This document shows, in pieces, positions 18,529 to 26,820 of a stretch of 64,000 nt of DNA. Position 1 is the first letter of the stretch; each line of letters opens with the position of its first letter. The notes beneath the pieces were generated by a model, which saw nothing but the letters and a program-made list of their open reading frames with translations, did not search any database and had not been told where the DNA came from. The stretch comes from Aminobacter anthyllidis (GTDB taxonomy: Bacteria; Pseudomonadota; Alphaproteobacteria; Rhizobiales; Rhizobiaceae): positions 682,001 through 746,000 of the forward strand of contig NZ_JAFLWW010000003.1 in NCBI RefSeq assembly GCF_018555685.1, given 5' to 3'. The translations under genes were made by a program, and so were the position numbers.

Positions 18529-19134
18529 CTATTTCAGCGCCCTGAGGGCGTAATCAGTAAGTTCCTCGAACGTCGCCCGATTGGGCTTGTTGACGCACTG
18601 CGACACCATCTGCGGATGGCAAAGTGTCGCCGTCGCGGCACCAAAGCAGCGTGCGGCTATCTGAGGGTCCTGTTCGGCGAACTCACCCGCCGCGATGCCC
18701 TCGCGGATCACCTCGGCGATGAGGTCGTGCAGCCGGTCAATGTGCTTTTCAATGACATGCCAGTCGCGCTCGAGCGCGACGACGACCATCTCATGCACCT
18801 TTTCCTGGTCGAGCATGGTCTCGACGGTCAGGTTGTGCTGGGCATGGATGAAGCGGCGCAAGCGATCGCTGGCACTGCCTTCAGCACGCAGAATTTCGCA
18901 GGCCATCTGGTAGACCGCACCGAGCATGCGGCCGCAGATCGCCTGGTGGATTTCGACCTTGGAGGCGAAAAAGCGATAGATATTGGCCGGCGACATGCCG
19001 AGGTCGCGGGCAATGTCGGCGACATTGGTCTTGGTGTAGCCGTAGTGCCTGAACAGCCGCTCGGCGGAATCGAGGATGCGCACGACAGTTTCCTGTCGCG
19101 CCAGATCCACGGGGCTTTCAGCAACGTCATTCAT
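18529..19134 (-). CDS. TetR-family regulator of the efflux operon
   Basis: A 201-residue regulator from the ATG at 19134. The helix-turn-helix is at about 15-60 (RILDSAERLFRHYGYTKTNVADIARDLGMSPANIYRFFASK), and the remaining helices form the ligand and dimer domain of the AcrR/RutR type. It heads the operon tetR-adaptor-RND pump. A perfect 16-bp-arm inverted repeat lies 15 bp before its start. That arrangement implies that the protein represses its own operon and is released by a pump substrate; this is inferred. Confidence 0.92.
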   Translation of the reverse strand: MNDVAESPVDLARQETVVRILDSAERLFRHYGYTKTNVADIARDLGMSPANIYRFFASKVEIHQAICGRMLGAVYQMACEILRAEGSASDRLRRFIHAQHNLTVETMLDQEKVHEMVVVALERDWHVIEKHIDRLHDLIAEVIREGIAAGEFAEQDPQIAARCFGAATATLCHPQMVSQCVNKPNRATFEELTDYALRALK

Positions 19135-19149
19135 GTTCAGGCCGCTCGA

Positions 19150-19189
19150 TTTTACGACTGACGAATTTCTAATTTCGTCAGTCGTAAAA
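19150..19189. promoter_or_regulatory. 40-bp perfect inverted repeat, probable TetR operator
   Basis: TTTTACGACTGACGAA and TTCGTCAGTCGTAAAA are perfect 16-bp arms around an 8-nt AT-rich spacer. The repeat lies 15 bp upstream of tetR and would overlap the promoter or early leader of the tetR-adaptor-RND operon. The length suits two TetR dimers. Confidence 0.8.
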
Positions 19190-19443
19190 CGTAAATCGTC
19201 CGCAGTCAATCCGCTGCACTGCAAAAACTGACATAAGCTGCCATCGGAGCTGCGGGCCGCCAGAAAATTGGCACGCGGCAAACGCTCCGTAAGCCGGTTA
19301 TGGAGACCGCCATTTTCTGCTACAGTGCATGACTTCTGGGGACGGTGCCGAACGTTCCGGTATGGCTAATCCAGCAATCCAGCCAACAAACCGGAATGAA
19401 CCCGCAAACGACTTGCCGAGCTTGCAAACGCAAGGAGGTGAAG

Positions 19444-20088
19444 ATGCCGGCCGTCACATGGACACTCAAGGGACGTGAATTCCTGCACTGCAACTGCGCC
19501 TATGGCTGCCCGTGCCAGTTCAATGCGCTCCCCACCCAGGGCCACTGCAGCGCCATCGGCGCGATCGATATCGAGCAGGGCCATCATGGCGCAACGAAAC
19601 TCGATGGCCTGCGCATTGCGATGATCGTGGCCTGGCCCGGTGCCATCCATCACGGCCACGGGCAAGTTGTCGCGATCGTCGACGAACGGGCGACGCCGGA
19701 CCAGCGGGAAGCGCTGCTCCGGATCATGACCGGCGAAGACACCGAGCCGGGCGCGACCTTCTTCCAGGTCTTTTCGACCACCTTCGAGAAGGTCCACGAC
19801 CCCGTATTCGCCAAGATCGACATTCAGGTCGACATCGACGGGCGCACCGCCCGCGTGAACATTCCCGGCGTCATGGACGCACGCGGCGAGCCGATCCTGA
19901 ACCCGGTGACGTCAGAGGCCCATCGCGCCCGCATCAACCTTCCCAACGGCTTCGAATACACGGTCGCCGAAGTCGGGCGCGGCTGGGTCAAGACATCGGG
20001 CGCGATCGAACTCGACCTCAACGATTCGCATGCGCATTTCGCCCACATGCACATGACTGAAAGCGGGGTTGTCCGCCCAACCCAATGA
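19444..20088 (+). CDS. DUF1326 domain protein with Cys cluster
   Basis: A 214-residue protein set by an almost ideal ribosome-binding site, AAGGAGGTG at 19432-19440. The N-terminus has a dense Cys motif (LHCNCAYGCPCQFNALP, then GHCSA), the hallmark of DUF1326. The middle contains several His (GAIHHGHGQVV). There is no signal peptide. The role is unknown. DUF1326 genes are usually paired with DUF2182, as here: the next gene overlaps by 4 bp. The Cys/His content of this protein and the Met/Cys content of its partner point to metal handling, which is an inference. Confidence 0.88.
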   Translation: MPAVTWTLKGREFLHCNCAYGCPCQFNALPTQGHCSAIGAIDIEQGHHGATKLDGLRIAMIVAWPGAIHHGHGQVVAIVDERATPDQREALLRIMTGEDTEPGATFFQVFSTTFEKVHDPVFAKIDIQVDIDGRTARVNIPGVMDARGEPILNPVTSEAHRARINLPNGFEYTVAEVGRGWVKTSGAIELDLNDSHAHFAHMHMTESGVVRPTQ

Positions 20089-20954
20089 GCACCTCCCGCC
20101 TCGAACTGATGTTGAGGCGGGATCGGGCCGTCATCCTCGGCGCCATCGCCGCCGTTGCAGCCTTGGCATGGGCCTATGTAATCTGGCTCGCCGCGAACAT
20201 GGGAGCGCTGCCGCCCGCTGGCGCTGACATGCCCGGAATGACCATGCCAGGCATGGAAATGCCCGACATGGCCACGCCCAACACGGACATGCCGGGGATG
20301 GATATGGGCACCACGCTCGCCCCTGCCCTGCGTGGCTGGAGCGTCGGCGATTTCGCCTTCATGTTCGCCATGTGGGCCATCATGATGGTCGGCATGATGC
20401 TGCCGTCGGTGGCGCCGATGCTGCTCATCTATGCCGGTGTCGCGCGCCAGGCCGGCTCGCGCGGCAAGCCCTTCGCCGCCACCGCATGGTTCGCCACCGG
20501 CTACCTGCTTGCCTGGACGGCTTTCTCCATGCTCGCCACATCTGCGCAATGGGCGCTCGAAAGCACCCTGTTGCTGACGCCGATGACGGGCATCGGCACC
20601 GCGCTCGGCGGCATCGTGCTCATCGTGGCCGGCGTCTACCAGTGCACGCCGCTCAAGGACGTCTGCCTGTCGGCCTGCCAGAGCCCGCTGCAGTTCATCA
20701 TGCGCCATGGCGGCTTCCGCCCGGACCCGCTCGGCGCGATGAACCTGGGCGCGGAGCACGGCATCTACTGCATCGGCTGCTGCTGGGCGCTGATGGCGAT
20801 CCTGTTCGTCGTTGGCATCATGAACCTGCTCTGGGTCGCTGCGATCGCCGCCTTCATCCTGCTCGAAAAGCTCGTCGGTCCCAGCCGCCTGCTGTCCCGG
20901 GCGGCTGGCGCCGTGCTGATCGCCGCCGGTGCCTGGATGCTGTTTGTGAACTAG
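20085..20954 (+). CDS. DUF2182 membrane protein with Met-rich periplasmic loop
   Basis: A 289-residue integral membrane protein with about six hydrophobic segments. Between the first segment (about 17-37) and the second (about 90) lies a loop with repeated MPGM/MPDM units: DMPGMTMPGMEMPDMAT, then NTDMPGMDMG. FAFMFAMWAIMMVGMMLPSVAPM follows. The C-terminal half has YQCTPLKDVCLSACQSP and GIYCIGCCWALM. Met-x2-Met and Met-Pro-Gly-Met loops resemble copper-binding segments of known copper proteins. It is translationally coupled to the DUF1326 gene. Function is unknown; metal transport or protection is inferred. Confidence 0.88.
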   Translation: MSTSRLELMLRRDRAVILGAIAAVAALAWAYVIWLAANMGALPPAGADMPGMTMPGMEMPDMATPNTDMPGMDMGTTLAPALRGWSVGDFAFMFAMWAIMMVGMMLPSVAPMLLIYAGVARQAGSRGKPFAATAWFATGYLLAWTAFSMLATSAQWALESTLLLTPMTGIGTALGGIVLIVAGVYQCTPLKDVCLSACQSPLQFIMRHGGFRPDPLGAMNLGAEHGIYCIGCCWALMAILFVVGIMNLLWVAAIAAFILLEKLVGPSRLLSRAAGAVLIAAGAWMLFVN

Positions 20955-21478
20955 AGCAGCTTGTACATCACCGTCGTCGCATCGAGCCGGTCGCTGCCGA
21001 ATGGATCGCGTGCATAGGCCGGGATGACGCCCACTGTCTTGTAGCCAAGTGCCGTGTACAGCGGCTCGGCATTGTCGCCGGTGCGTGTATCGAGCGTCAT
21101 CAGGCTGCGTCCCAGGTCTCGCGCCCGCGCCTCAAGCTCCCGCATCAGCAATTGCGCGATGCCCTGGCGCCTGTAATCGGGATGCACCATCAGCTTGTTG
21201 ACGTCGGCACGGTGCGGCTGGTTGGGCATGGTATCGCAGCCGAGCTGCACGGTGCCGGCGATCCGCCCGTCCTTGCTGGCCACCAGCATGATCCGCGTCC
21301 CCTCGCGCACGCCTGGCAGCACCTTGTCGCGCCAGAACGCCTCGGCCTCAGCCTGCGTGTAGGGCAGCACGAAGCCGATGCTCGCCCCGTCATGCACGCA
21401 GGCATGCAGCAGCCCGCCAAGCTCGCCGAGATGGCTCGCGACGTCGTCGGCGGAAAAGATCGAAACGGCTAAGCTCAT
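20951..21478 (-). CDS. GNAT-family N-acetyltransferase
   Basis: A 175-residue GCN5-type acetyltransferase. The acetyl-CoA site is seen in VNKLMVHPDYRRQGIAQLLMRELEARA (motif A, R-R-Q-G-I-A), followed by LDTRTGDNAEPLYTALGYKTVG (motif B). The acceptor is unknown. The stop overlaps the DUF2182 stop from the opposite strand by 4 bp. The XRE-cupin gene lies 6 bp upstream in the same direction, so the two form an operon and the regulator probably controls the acetyltransferase. Confidence 0.9.
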   Translation of the reverse strand: MSLAVSIFSADDVASHLGELGGLLHACVHDGASIGFVLPYTQAEAEAFWRDKVLPGVREGTRIMLVASKDGRIAGTVQLGCDTMPNQPHRADVNKLMVHPDYRRQGIAQLLMRELEARARDLGRSLMTLDTRTGDNAEPLYTALGYKTVGVIPAYARDPFGSDRLDATTVMYKLL

Positions 21479-21484
21479 GATGCC

Positions 21485-22054
21485 TCACACGACAAAGAGA
21501 AAATACTTGGCACCAGCCTCCGCCGACGTGGCAAAGGCGCTCGGCCCGAACAGTTGGTAGCGCAGGCAGTCGCCGGGTCTGAGTTCATGGGCCCTGCCGT
21601 CGACGGTCACCTGGAGCTGCCCTTCGAGCAGCAGCAGATGGTGTTCGAGCCCCGGCCGCGGCGGCGCGTCGTAGGTAATGCGCGTGTCGGCATCGAGTTC
21701 GCATTCCAGCGCCTCGCCGGCCAGCGTCTGCGCCGGCGGCGAGATCGAACGGCGGCGAAAGCCGATCTCGGGATCGGACCAGACAGCCTGCGCATCGCGG
21801 CGCACCACCGGCGCGAACTCGCCTTCGACCATGTGCATCAGCCGCGACATCGTCAGTCCGTATGCGGCGCACAGCTTGCCGAGTACGCTCGCCGTCGGGC
21901 TGACCTCGGCGTTTTCGAGACGCGACAGCGTAGCCCGGCTGACAGTGCTGCGCTTAGCCAGCTCATCCAGCGGCCAGCCGCGTTCGGCCCTGAGCGACCG
22001 CAGCCGCTGGGCGATGCGCCGATCAATACTGTCCTGGTTCAACGCCCCATCCAT
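21485..22054 (-). CDS. XRE-family regulator with cupin domain
   Basis: A 189-residue protein with an N-terminal XRE helix-turn-helix (IAQRLRSLRAERGWPLDELAKRSTVSRATLSRLENAEVSPTASVLGKL, about 14-62). A C-terminal cupin follows (about 110-185, with PGLEHHLLLLEGQLQVTVDG and LRPGDCLRYQ), probably sensing a small ligand. The frame can start at 22090, but the ATG at 22054 is preferred because a near-palindrome (22052-22078) covers the extra codons. It is followed after 6 bp by the GNAT gene. Confidence 0.88.
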   Translation of the reverse strand: MDGALNQDSIDRRIAQRLRSLRAERGWPLDELAKRSTVSRATLSRLENAEVSPTASVLGKLCAAYGLTMSRLMHMVEGEFAPVVRRDAQAVWSDPEIGFRRRSISPPAQTLAGEALECELDADTRITYDAPPRPGLEHHLLLLEGQLQVTVDGRAHELRPGDCLRYQLFGPSAFATSAEAGAKYFLFVV

Positions 22055-22078
22055 ATGAGAGAAATATTCTCGTATATG
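22052..22078. promoter_or_regulatory. 27-bp near-palindrome at the XRE gene start (putative operator)
   Basis: CATATGAGAGAA and TTCTCGTATATG match in 10 of 12 positions around an ATA centre. The site overlaps the start codon at 22054, which would suit autoregulation by the XRE protein. Confidence 0.45.
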
Positions 22079-22232
22079 GGAATGAGTCAAGCCGCCAACG
22101 CCGCCCTCACGCTAAGAACCAGATGCCGGGCGCGAGCGGTCGTCATCCCGGAAACCGAAGCGGAGCGCAGGAACCCGGCCGCTCCCGTCAATGGGTCAGG
22201 GGGTGCGCTCACCGGAAGGCGATGGGCCGTGC

Positions 22233-22907
22233 CTACGCGAACGAAAACACGGCACTCGGCTTTGTCGTGGCGGCATTGCCGCTGCCGACATCCGCCACCG
22301 CATACTCAGCGACCAGTTGAAGCCGTCCGTGCGGCAGGTGCGCCCGGCCGGGGTCGCCGACAAGCACGTCGATGCCGGCGGCGACGCAGCGGTCGAGGAA
22401 GGCGGTCACACGCACCGCAAGATCGGCGTCGTAGAACAGGTCGCCAACGGCAACGATGTCCACCTCAGGCACAGGACCGCCGGTCAGGTCGCCGCCAACA
22501 GCGGTGACCTCGACACCATTCAGCGTCGCATTCAGCCCGATCGCGGCCACGCCGTTGCCGTCGACCTCGGCCGCAAGCACGGCACGCGCGCCCGCCATGG
22601 CCGCGGCGATGCCGACCAGCCCGGAACCGGCGCCAAGGTCAAGCACGCGCCGCCCCCTCACAGCTTCGGGCCTTTCCAGGAAATGCCGCGCCAGCACCAG
22701 CCCGCCAGCCCATTGATAGGCCCAATAGGGCGGCGGCGGATCGCCCTCGCCGTCCGCATCGCCGGCCAGCCGCCACAGCCCGCTGCCCGGATGCGCGGCA
22801 TGGAGCCTGATCTCGGGAACCGAAGGCACCGCCACGACATGCATGTTGCAGCGGATGAACTCGGCGACATCAGTTTGTCTGTCTTGCCCGATGCCCTGGT
22901 GATTCAA
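22233..22907 (-). CDS. class I SAM methyltransferase, EtfB lysine methyltransferase-like
   Basis: About 224 residues. The order AEFIRCNMHVVAVPSVPEIRLH, PPPPYWAYQWAGGLVLARHFL and VLDLGAGSGLVGIAAA (SAM motif I) is characteristic of the small family that methylates lysines of the electron-transfer flavoprotein beta subunit and relatives. Motif II/post-I (VLAAEVDGNGVAAIGLNA) and VAVGDLFYDADLA follow. No ATG precedes the conserved block. A TTG at 22907 gives the expected length, while the open frame extends to 23018. The true target protein is not shown by context. Confidence 0.75.
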   Translation of the reverse strand: MNHQGIGQDRQTDVAEFIRCNMHVVAVPSVPEIRLHAAHPGSGLWRLAGDADGEGDPPPPYWAYQWAGGLVLARHFLERPEAVRGRRVLDLGAGSGLVGIAAAMAGARAVLAAEVDGNGVAAIGLNATLNGVEVTAVGGDLTGGPVPEVDIVAVGDLFYDADLAVRVTAFLDRCVAAGIDVLVGDPGRAHLPHGRLQLVAEYAVADVGSGNAATTKPSAVFSFA

Positions 22908-23063
22908 TGTCCGATCCCGAACCGTTGCTATGACGCGTCGACATCTAGCACGCGGCCGGTCACGCGCGCCGCTGAAATACACAGTCCGGACCGCCGCCTT
23001 TGCACAGCCAGCTGTCACAGGATACCGATATCGCCGGCGACAACTGCAGGAGCAACAGGCGCA

Positions 23064-23858
23064 ATGATGCTGATGACAACAGGCAAAAGGCGTGGCGTCA
23101 CCGCATCAGCCATCGCCGTCGTCTGGTTCTTCACTGCCTTCGTCTTGGCTTGTTGGCCGACACAGGCGGCGGACCGCACGATCTACCTGACCTTCGACGA
23201 CGGGCCGCTCGACGGCACCAGCAACATCCTCGACGTTCTCCAGGCGGAAAACGTCCCTGCCACCATGTTCATGGTCGGCCTGCACGCCAAATCCAGCCCG
23301 GAAAGCAAGGCGCTGGTCGCCCGCGCCAAATCCATGCCGCTGGTGACCGTCGGCAACCACAGCTACAGCCACGCCTACAACAGGTACCGCAGGTTCTACG
23401 CCGACACCGAGGCGGTCGTCGCCGACATGGTGCGGGCCAATGCGGTGCTCGGGCTCGAGGCGCCGACCCATGCCCGGCTGCCCGGCCGCAATGTCTTTCG
23501 CCTGCCCAACATCTCGACCAACGACCTGTCGATCGACCAGCACGAAAGGAACGTCGAGCAACCGGACTACGAATTCGTCGCCGCCACCGGTTTCTGGCTC
23601 TACGGCTGGGATCACGAATGGGTCCACGACGGCACCGGCAAGCCGGTGCAGAGCGTCACAAGGCTTGTCAGCGAGATCGACCACATGTTCAGCGGCAAGG
23701 TCCGTTTTGTCAGGCCGAACAGGCTGATCCTGCTGATGCACGACGAAATGTTCCGCGACACCTTCAATGGCACGGCCAACCTCACCGCGCTCATCCAGGG
23801 GCTCAGGCAGCGCGGCTACAGCTTCGGACACATCCCCGACTATGACCCGTTGAACTAG
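23064..23858 (+). CDS. secreted polysaccharide deacetylase
   Basis: A 264-residue protein with an N-terminal signal or anchor sequence (about 1-35, ending PTQAAD). The NodB-homology motifs are clear: LTFDDGPLDG (general base and metal Asp) and GNHSYSHAY (metal His pair), with LMHDEMFR late. Family members remove N- or O-acetyl groups from chitin-like or cell-wall glycans outside the cytoplasm. CAGGAG at 23047-23052 supports the ATG at 23064 (or 23067). The open frame continues far upstream but is non-coding in character there. Confidence 0.88.
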   Translation: MMLMTTGKRRGVTASAIAVVWFFTAFVLACWPTQAADRTIYLTFDDGPLDGTSNILDVLQAENVPATMFMVGLHAKSSPESKALVARAKSMPLVTVGNHSYSHAYNRYRRFYADTEAVVADMVRANAVLGLEAPTHARLPGRNVFRLPNISTNDLSIDQHERNVEQPDYEFVAATGFWLYGWDHEWVHDGTGKPVQSVTRLVSEIDHMFSGKVRFVRPNRLILLMHDEMFRDTFNGTANLTALIQGLRQRGYSFGHIPDYDPLN

Positions 23859-23860
23859 AG

Positions 23861-23902
23861 CAATTCCAGGAAAACCGTGCAGCGGTTTTCCGTCCAAAAT
23901 TG
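23861..23902. repeat. palindromic intergenic repeat
   Basis: GGAAAACCG and CGGTTTTCC form a 9-bp stem with a 5-nt loop, flanked by a second outer stem CAATT/AATTG. The sequence starts right after the deacetylase stop. From memory it matches a dispersed intergenic element common in Mesorhizobium and related genomes; I could not check this. It may also help end transcription. Confidence 0.55.
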
Positions 23903-24012
23903 CGCAAAAACAACAAGATAGAGAGATTTCGCATTTCGAAGAAAAGCGGAATCTCGTGCGGGGCAGAAACCCGAAGAGACGAAAGGCCTCCGCCCCGCGA
24001 CGGGAAAGAAAA

Positions 24013-24306
24013 TCAGCCCATCTTGGCCAGGATCTTGTTCATATCCGCGGCATCGAAAGCCTTGAGTGTCTGTGTCTTGATATTGCCGAGCGCGGAAATG
24101 GACAGGCTGAGCGCCGTCGCCGTCAGGTCGTCGGGCGCCTCGACAATGGCGACCACGTCATGCTTGCCGAGTGTCCACAACAGCGTGTGAACCTTGGCGC
24201 CACTCCTGTCGGCCATTGCCCTGAACGCATCGGCCCGTTTGGTCGTCTCCCGTACCGACTTGACGCCTTGATCGGTGAAGTTCGTCAGGAAAACATAATA
24301 TGCCAT
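24013..24306 (-). CDS. GYD-domain protein
   Basis: A 97-residue protein that spans a single GYD-type ferredoxin-like domain: MAYYVFLTNFTDQGVKSVRETTKRADAFRAMADRSG at the start, and LGKHDVVAIVEAPDDLTATALSLSISALGNIKTQTLKAF later. The fold resembles Dabb/AsnC-C domains and forms oligomers. No enzymatic role is known. It stands alone, with the promoter gap upstream (to 24471) and the repeat region downstream. Confidence 0.88.
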   Translation of the reverse strand: MAYYVFLTNFTDQGVKSVRETTKRADAFRAMADRSGAKVHTLLWTLGKHDVVAIVEAPDDLTATALSLSISALGNIKTQTLKAFDAADMNKILAKMG

Positions 24307-24471
24307 GCTGACCTCCCTCAGTTGAGGAGGCGTGCGGGCGCATCAGGCGTTGCCGCCGTTTCTCCCACCCGCACCCTAGCACGGGGCGCGATGGCTGGAT
24401 GCAGGCAGGGCATAGGCTTTAGGAGCTAGGGCCGGCCACCGCGGGCCAGCCCAATGCCTTCAAGGCATGCC

Positions 24472-25044
24472 TCAGGCTTTCAGCACGCCCGACTTCTTCG
24501 CCGTCCAGGTCGCGATGTAGTCCATCAGCCCGGGCGACAGGCAATCGTAGGGCTCAAGGCCGAGTTCCTTCAGCCGGCCACGCACGCCGTCCATCTCGGA
24601 GGGGTCGACGCCCGCCTCGATGATCGACGACACGAAGGCGGCAAAGCCCGGCTCGGCCCAGCCCGCTTCCTGGAAGCGCTCGGGATGGATGAAGTCGAGG
24701 CCCTTGAAGGCATGGTCGCGCTCGACCGGACCGTACATGTGCACGCCACAGGCCTTGCAGGCATGGCGCTGGATCAGGGCCGAAGGATCGACGACGGCAA
24801 GCTTGTCGCCATTTTCCACAACCGTCACGTTTTCATGGGCGGTGACCGCCACCACCGAGAACTTGGCGCCTTCCGGCTTCCAGCACTTGGTGCAGCCGCA
24901 GGCGTGGTTGTGGGCGACCTGCCCCTTGATCGCCACTTTCACCGGCCGGTCGGCGCAGGCGCAGACAAGCGTGCCGCCGCTGAAGCTTGAGCTGCCGGGT
25001 TTGACCCCGCCGTCGAGTGCCGGATGTATCGAAACTGAAGCCAT
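24472..25044 (-). CDS. gfa: S-(hydroxymethyl)glutathione synthase (Gfa)
   Basis: A 190-residue zinc protein that promotes formation of S-hydroxymethylglutathione from formaldehyde and glutathione, feeding formaldehyde oxidation. The zinc ligands are visible as LVCACADRP (C-x-C), [13 protein letters not shown] (C-x-C-x2-C) and [12 protein letters not shown] (C-x2-C). The length and the C-terminal block [16 protein letters not shown] are those of true Gfa rather than the shorter GFA-family relatives seen elsewhere in this window. No formaldehyde dehydrogenase gene is adjacent. Confidence 0.93.
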   Translation of the reverse strand: MASVSIHPALDGGVKPGSSSFSGGTLVCACADRPVKVAIKGQVAHNHACGCTKCWKPEGAKFSVVAVTAHENVTVVENGDKLAVVDPSALIQRHACKACGVHMYGPVERDHAFKGLDFIHPERFQEAGWAEPGFAAFVSSIIEAGVDPSEMDGVRGRLKELGLEPYDCLSPGLMDYIATWTAKKSGVLKA

Positions 25045-25206
25045 GTCCTGTTCCTCCCTGTTCTGGCGTCCGGGCGGACGCCGTCAAACGCTATGCGTCA
25101 AAGAACTCTATGAGGCTGGTCCCATACGATACATGTCGCGGCGGCATTTGTGCATATCCGCCGTTCAGATTGCCGTGAGTTCGGGGGCCCTGGTCGCCCG
25201 AACGGC

Positions 25207-25851
25207 TCAGTCGGCCGGGCCGGCAAACAGGATCAGGTTTCCATCCGGGTCGAGCACGATGAAATTCCTCGCACCCCAGGGCTCCTTGCGCAGCGCCTGG
25301 TGAAAGCGCACGCCAGCCGCCTGGAAGTCGAGAAACAGCTGCTTGATCTCGTCCGCGCTGTCGACGGTGATCGAGGCGGACAGCAGGTGTTCGCGTTCGC
25401 GGATATCGCCGGCAAATACCGGCTGGCACACCAGCCTGAGCGCAAGCTGCGCCTTGTCCCTGACGACCTGTCCGTAAAACGGCGGCTCGCCATGGACGAA
25501 GTCGACGGCAAATCCGAGCTTGTCGGTAAAGAACGTGCACGATGCCACGACATCGGCGACGAACAGCTGCGCTGCGGTCGAACTGAGAACGGGACGCTTG
25601 ACTTGTTTGGTTGGATTGTTCACTGCTGGGGCTCCTGATTTGAGCGCCTGCCAACCGGCAAAACCCTGCTGCCGCGCGACGAGTTCCTGCGCGTCGGCGA
25701 GCTTGAACGAAGCCTGCATCACCTCGATGTCGTCGAGGTGCTGAAATCGCGGCAAACCCGCCCTGATCTCAGCGGCAACCGGGTAATAGCCTTCGCGATG
25801 CCAGCGCAGATACTGCTTGGCCTGCTTCTTGAGGTTTTCGAGGTTCGGCAT
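25207..25851 (-). CDS. VOC-domain protein with N-terminal LENLKKQAK-type helical module
   Basis: A 214-residue fusion. Residues 1-72 (MPNLENLKKQAKQYLRWHREG...ADAQELVARQQGFAGWQALK) resemble the helical lead that usually precedes ankyrin repeats in bacterial proteins. Residues about 90-214 form one VOC domain: QLFVADVVASCTFFTDKLGFAVDFVHGEPPFYG at its start and RNFIVLDPDGNLILFAG at its end, which is typical of glyoxalase or dioxygenase relatives. The substrate is unknown. The combination suggests a scaffold role for the lead. Confidence 0.82.
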   Translation of the reverse strand: MPNLENLKKQAKQYLRWHREGYYPVAAEIRAGLPRFQHLDDIEVMQASFKLADAQELVARQQGFAGWQALKSGAPAVNNPTKQVKRPVLSSTAAQLFVADVVASCTFFTDKLGFAVDFVHGEPPFYGQVVRDKAQLALRLVCQPVFAGDIREREHLLSASITVDSADEIKQLFLDFQAAGVRFHQALRKEPWGARNFIVLDPDGNLILFAGPAD

Positions 25852-26035
25852 GGGCGCAACTGTTGGACTGTACCTGACAGTAGGCGGGCATTGCCCTTTC
25901 GGCCTTCGCCGATGCGCCCTACGCAGCCCCGAAATCCTGCCTTGCCCGGCTCACCTTTGTCAATTGCCGCGCCAGACGCGTCGCCGGGCGATCTCCCGGC
26001 GGGCAAGCCCGGCCGTGAGACTGCCATGGGCAGGC

Positions 26036-26734
26036 TCACGCCAGCGCCCGCTCCACCGCCGCTTCGGCGTGGATCGCGGTCGTGTCGAACAGCGGCACCG
26101 CGCTGTCTTCTGGTCCGACCAGCAGCATGATCTCGGTACAGCCGAGGATCACAGCTTCCGCGCCGCGCGCGACAAGCCGCGCGATCACCTCGCGATAGGC
26201 GTTGCGCGACGAAGCCTCGACGCGTCCCTGCACAAGTTCCTCATAGATGATGCGGTGCACGGTGGCCCGGTCTTCCGCCTCCGGCACCAGCACTTCGAGC
26301 CCGTGGCGCCCGGCGAGCCTGCCCTTGTAGAAATCCTGCTCCATGGTGAAGGCGGTGCCGAGGAGGCCGACGCGACCGAGCCCGGCGGCGCGGATGCGCG
26401 CGGCGGTCGGGTCGGCGATGTGCAGCAAGGGAATGCCGATCGCCGCCTGCACCTCATCGGCCATGCGGTGCATGGTGTTGGAGCAGATGACGACGAGGTC
26501 GGCGCCGCCGCGCTCCAGCCGCCGCGCCGCGTCGATCATCTCCAGCGTCGCCTCCTGCCAGCGGTCGGCACTCTGCAGCGCCTCGATCCCGGCGAAGTCG
26601 AACGACCACATCAGCATGCGCGCCGAATGCAGGCCGCCCAGCCGCGCCCGCACCTGCTCGTTGATGATGCGGTAATATTCGGCCGAGCTTTCCCAGCTCA
26701 ACCCACCGATCAGACCAATGACCTTTTGCGCCAT
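26036..26734 (-). CDS. aspartate/glutamate racemase family protein
   Basis: A 232-residue enzyme with the two catalytic Cys of the Asp/Glu racemase superfamily: VVICSNTMHRM (Cys about 84) and VILGCTEIMLLVG (Cys about 196). The N-terminus KVIGLIGGLSWESSAEYYRIINEQV matches the YgeA/aspartate racemase branch. It would interconvert L- and D-amino acids in the cytoplasm without PLP. The LysR gene upstream runs in the same direction, with an 86-bp gap. Confidence 0.9.
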   Translation of the reverse strand: MAQKVIGLIGGLSWESSAEYYRIINEQVRARLGGLHSARMLMWSFDFAGIEALQSADRWQEATLEMIDAARRLERGGADLVVICSNTMHRMADEVQAAIGIPLLHIADPTAARIRAAGLGRVGLLGTAFTMEQDFYKGRLAGRHGLEVLVPEAEDRATVHRIIYEELVQGRVEASSRNAYREVIARLVARGAEAVILGCTEIMLLVGPEDSAVPLFDTTAIHAEAAVERALA

Positions 26735-26820
26735 GCGGCTCTTTCCTCAGACATCCAGCCTGCCGCTCTAACCCCTGGCCTGGCCATACGGCAAGCGGCC
26801 AGCCGTGACCGAACAGCAGC

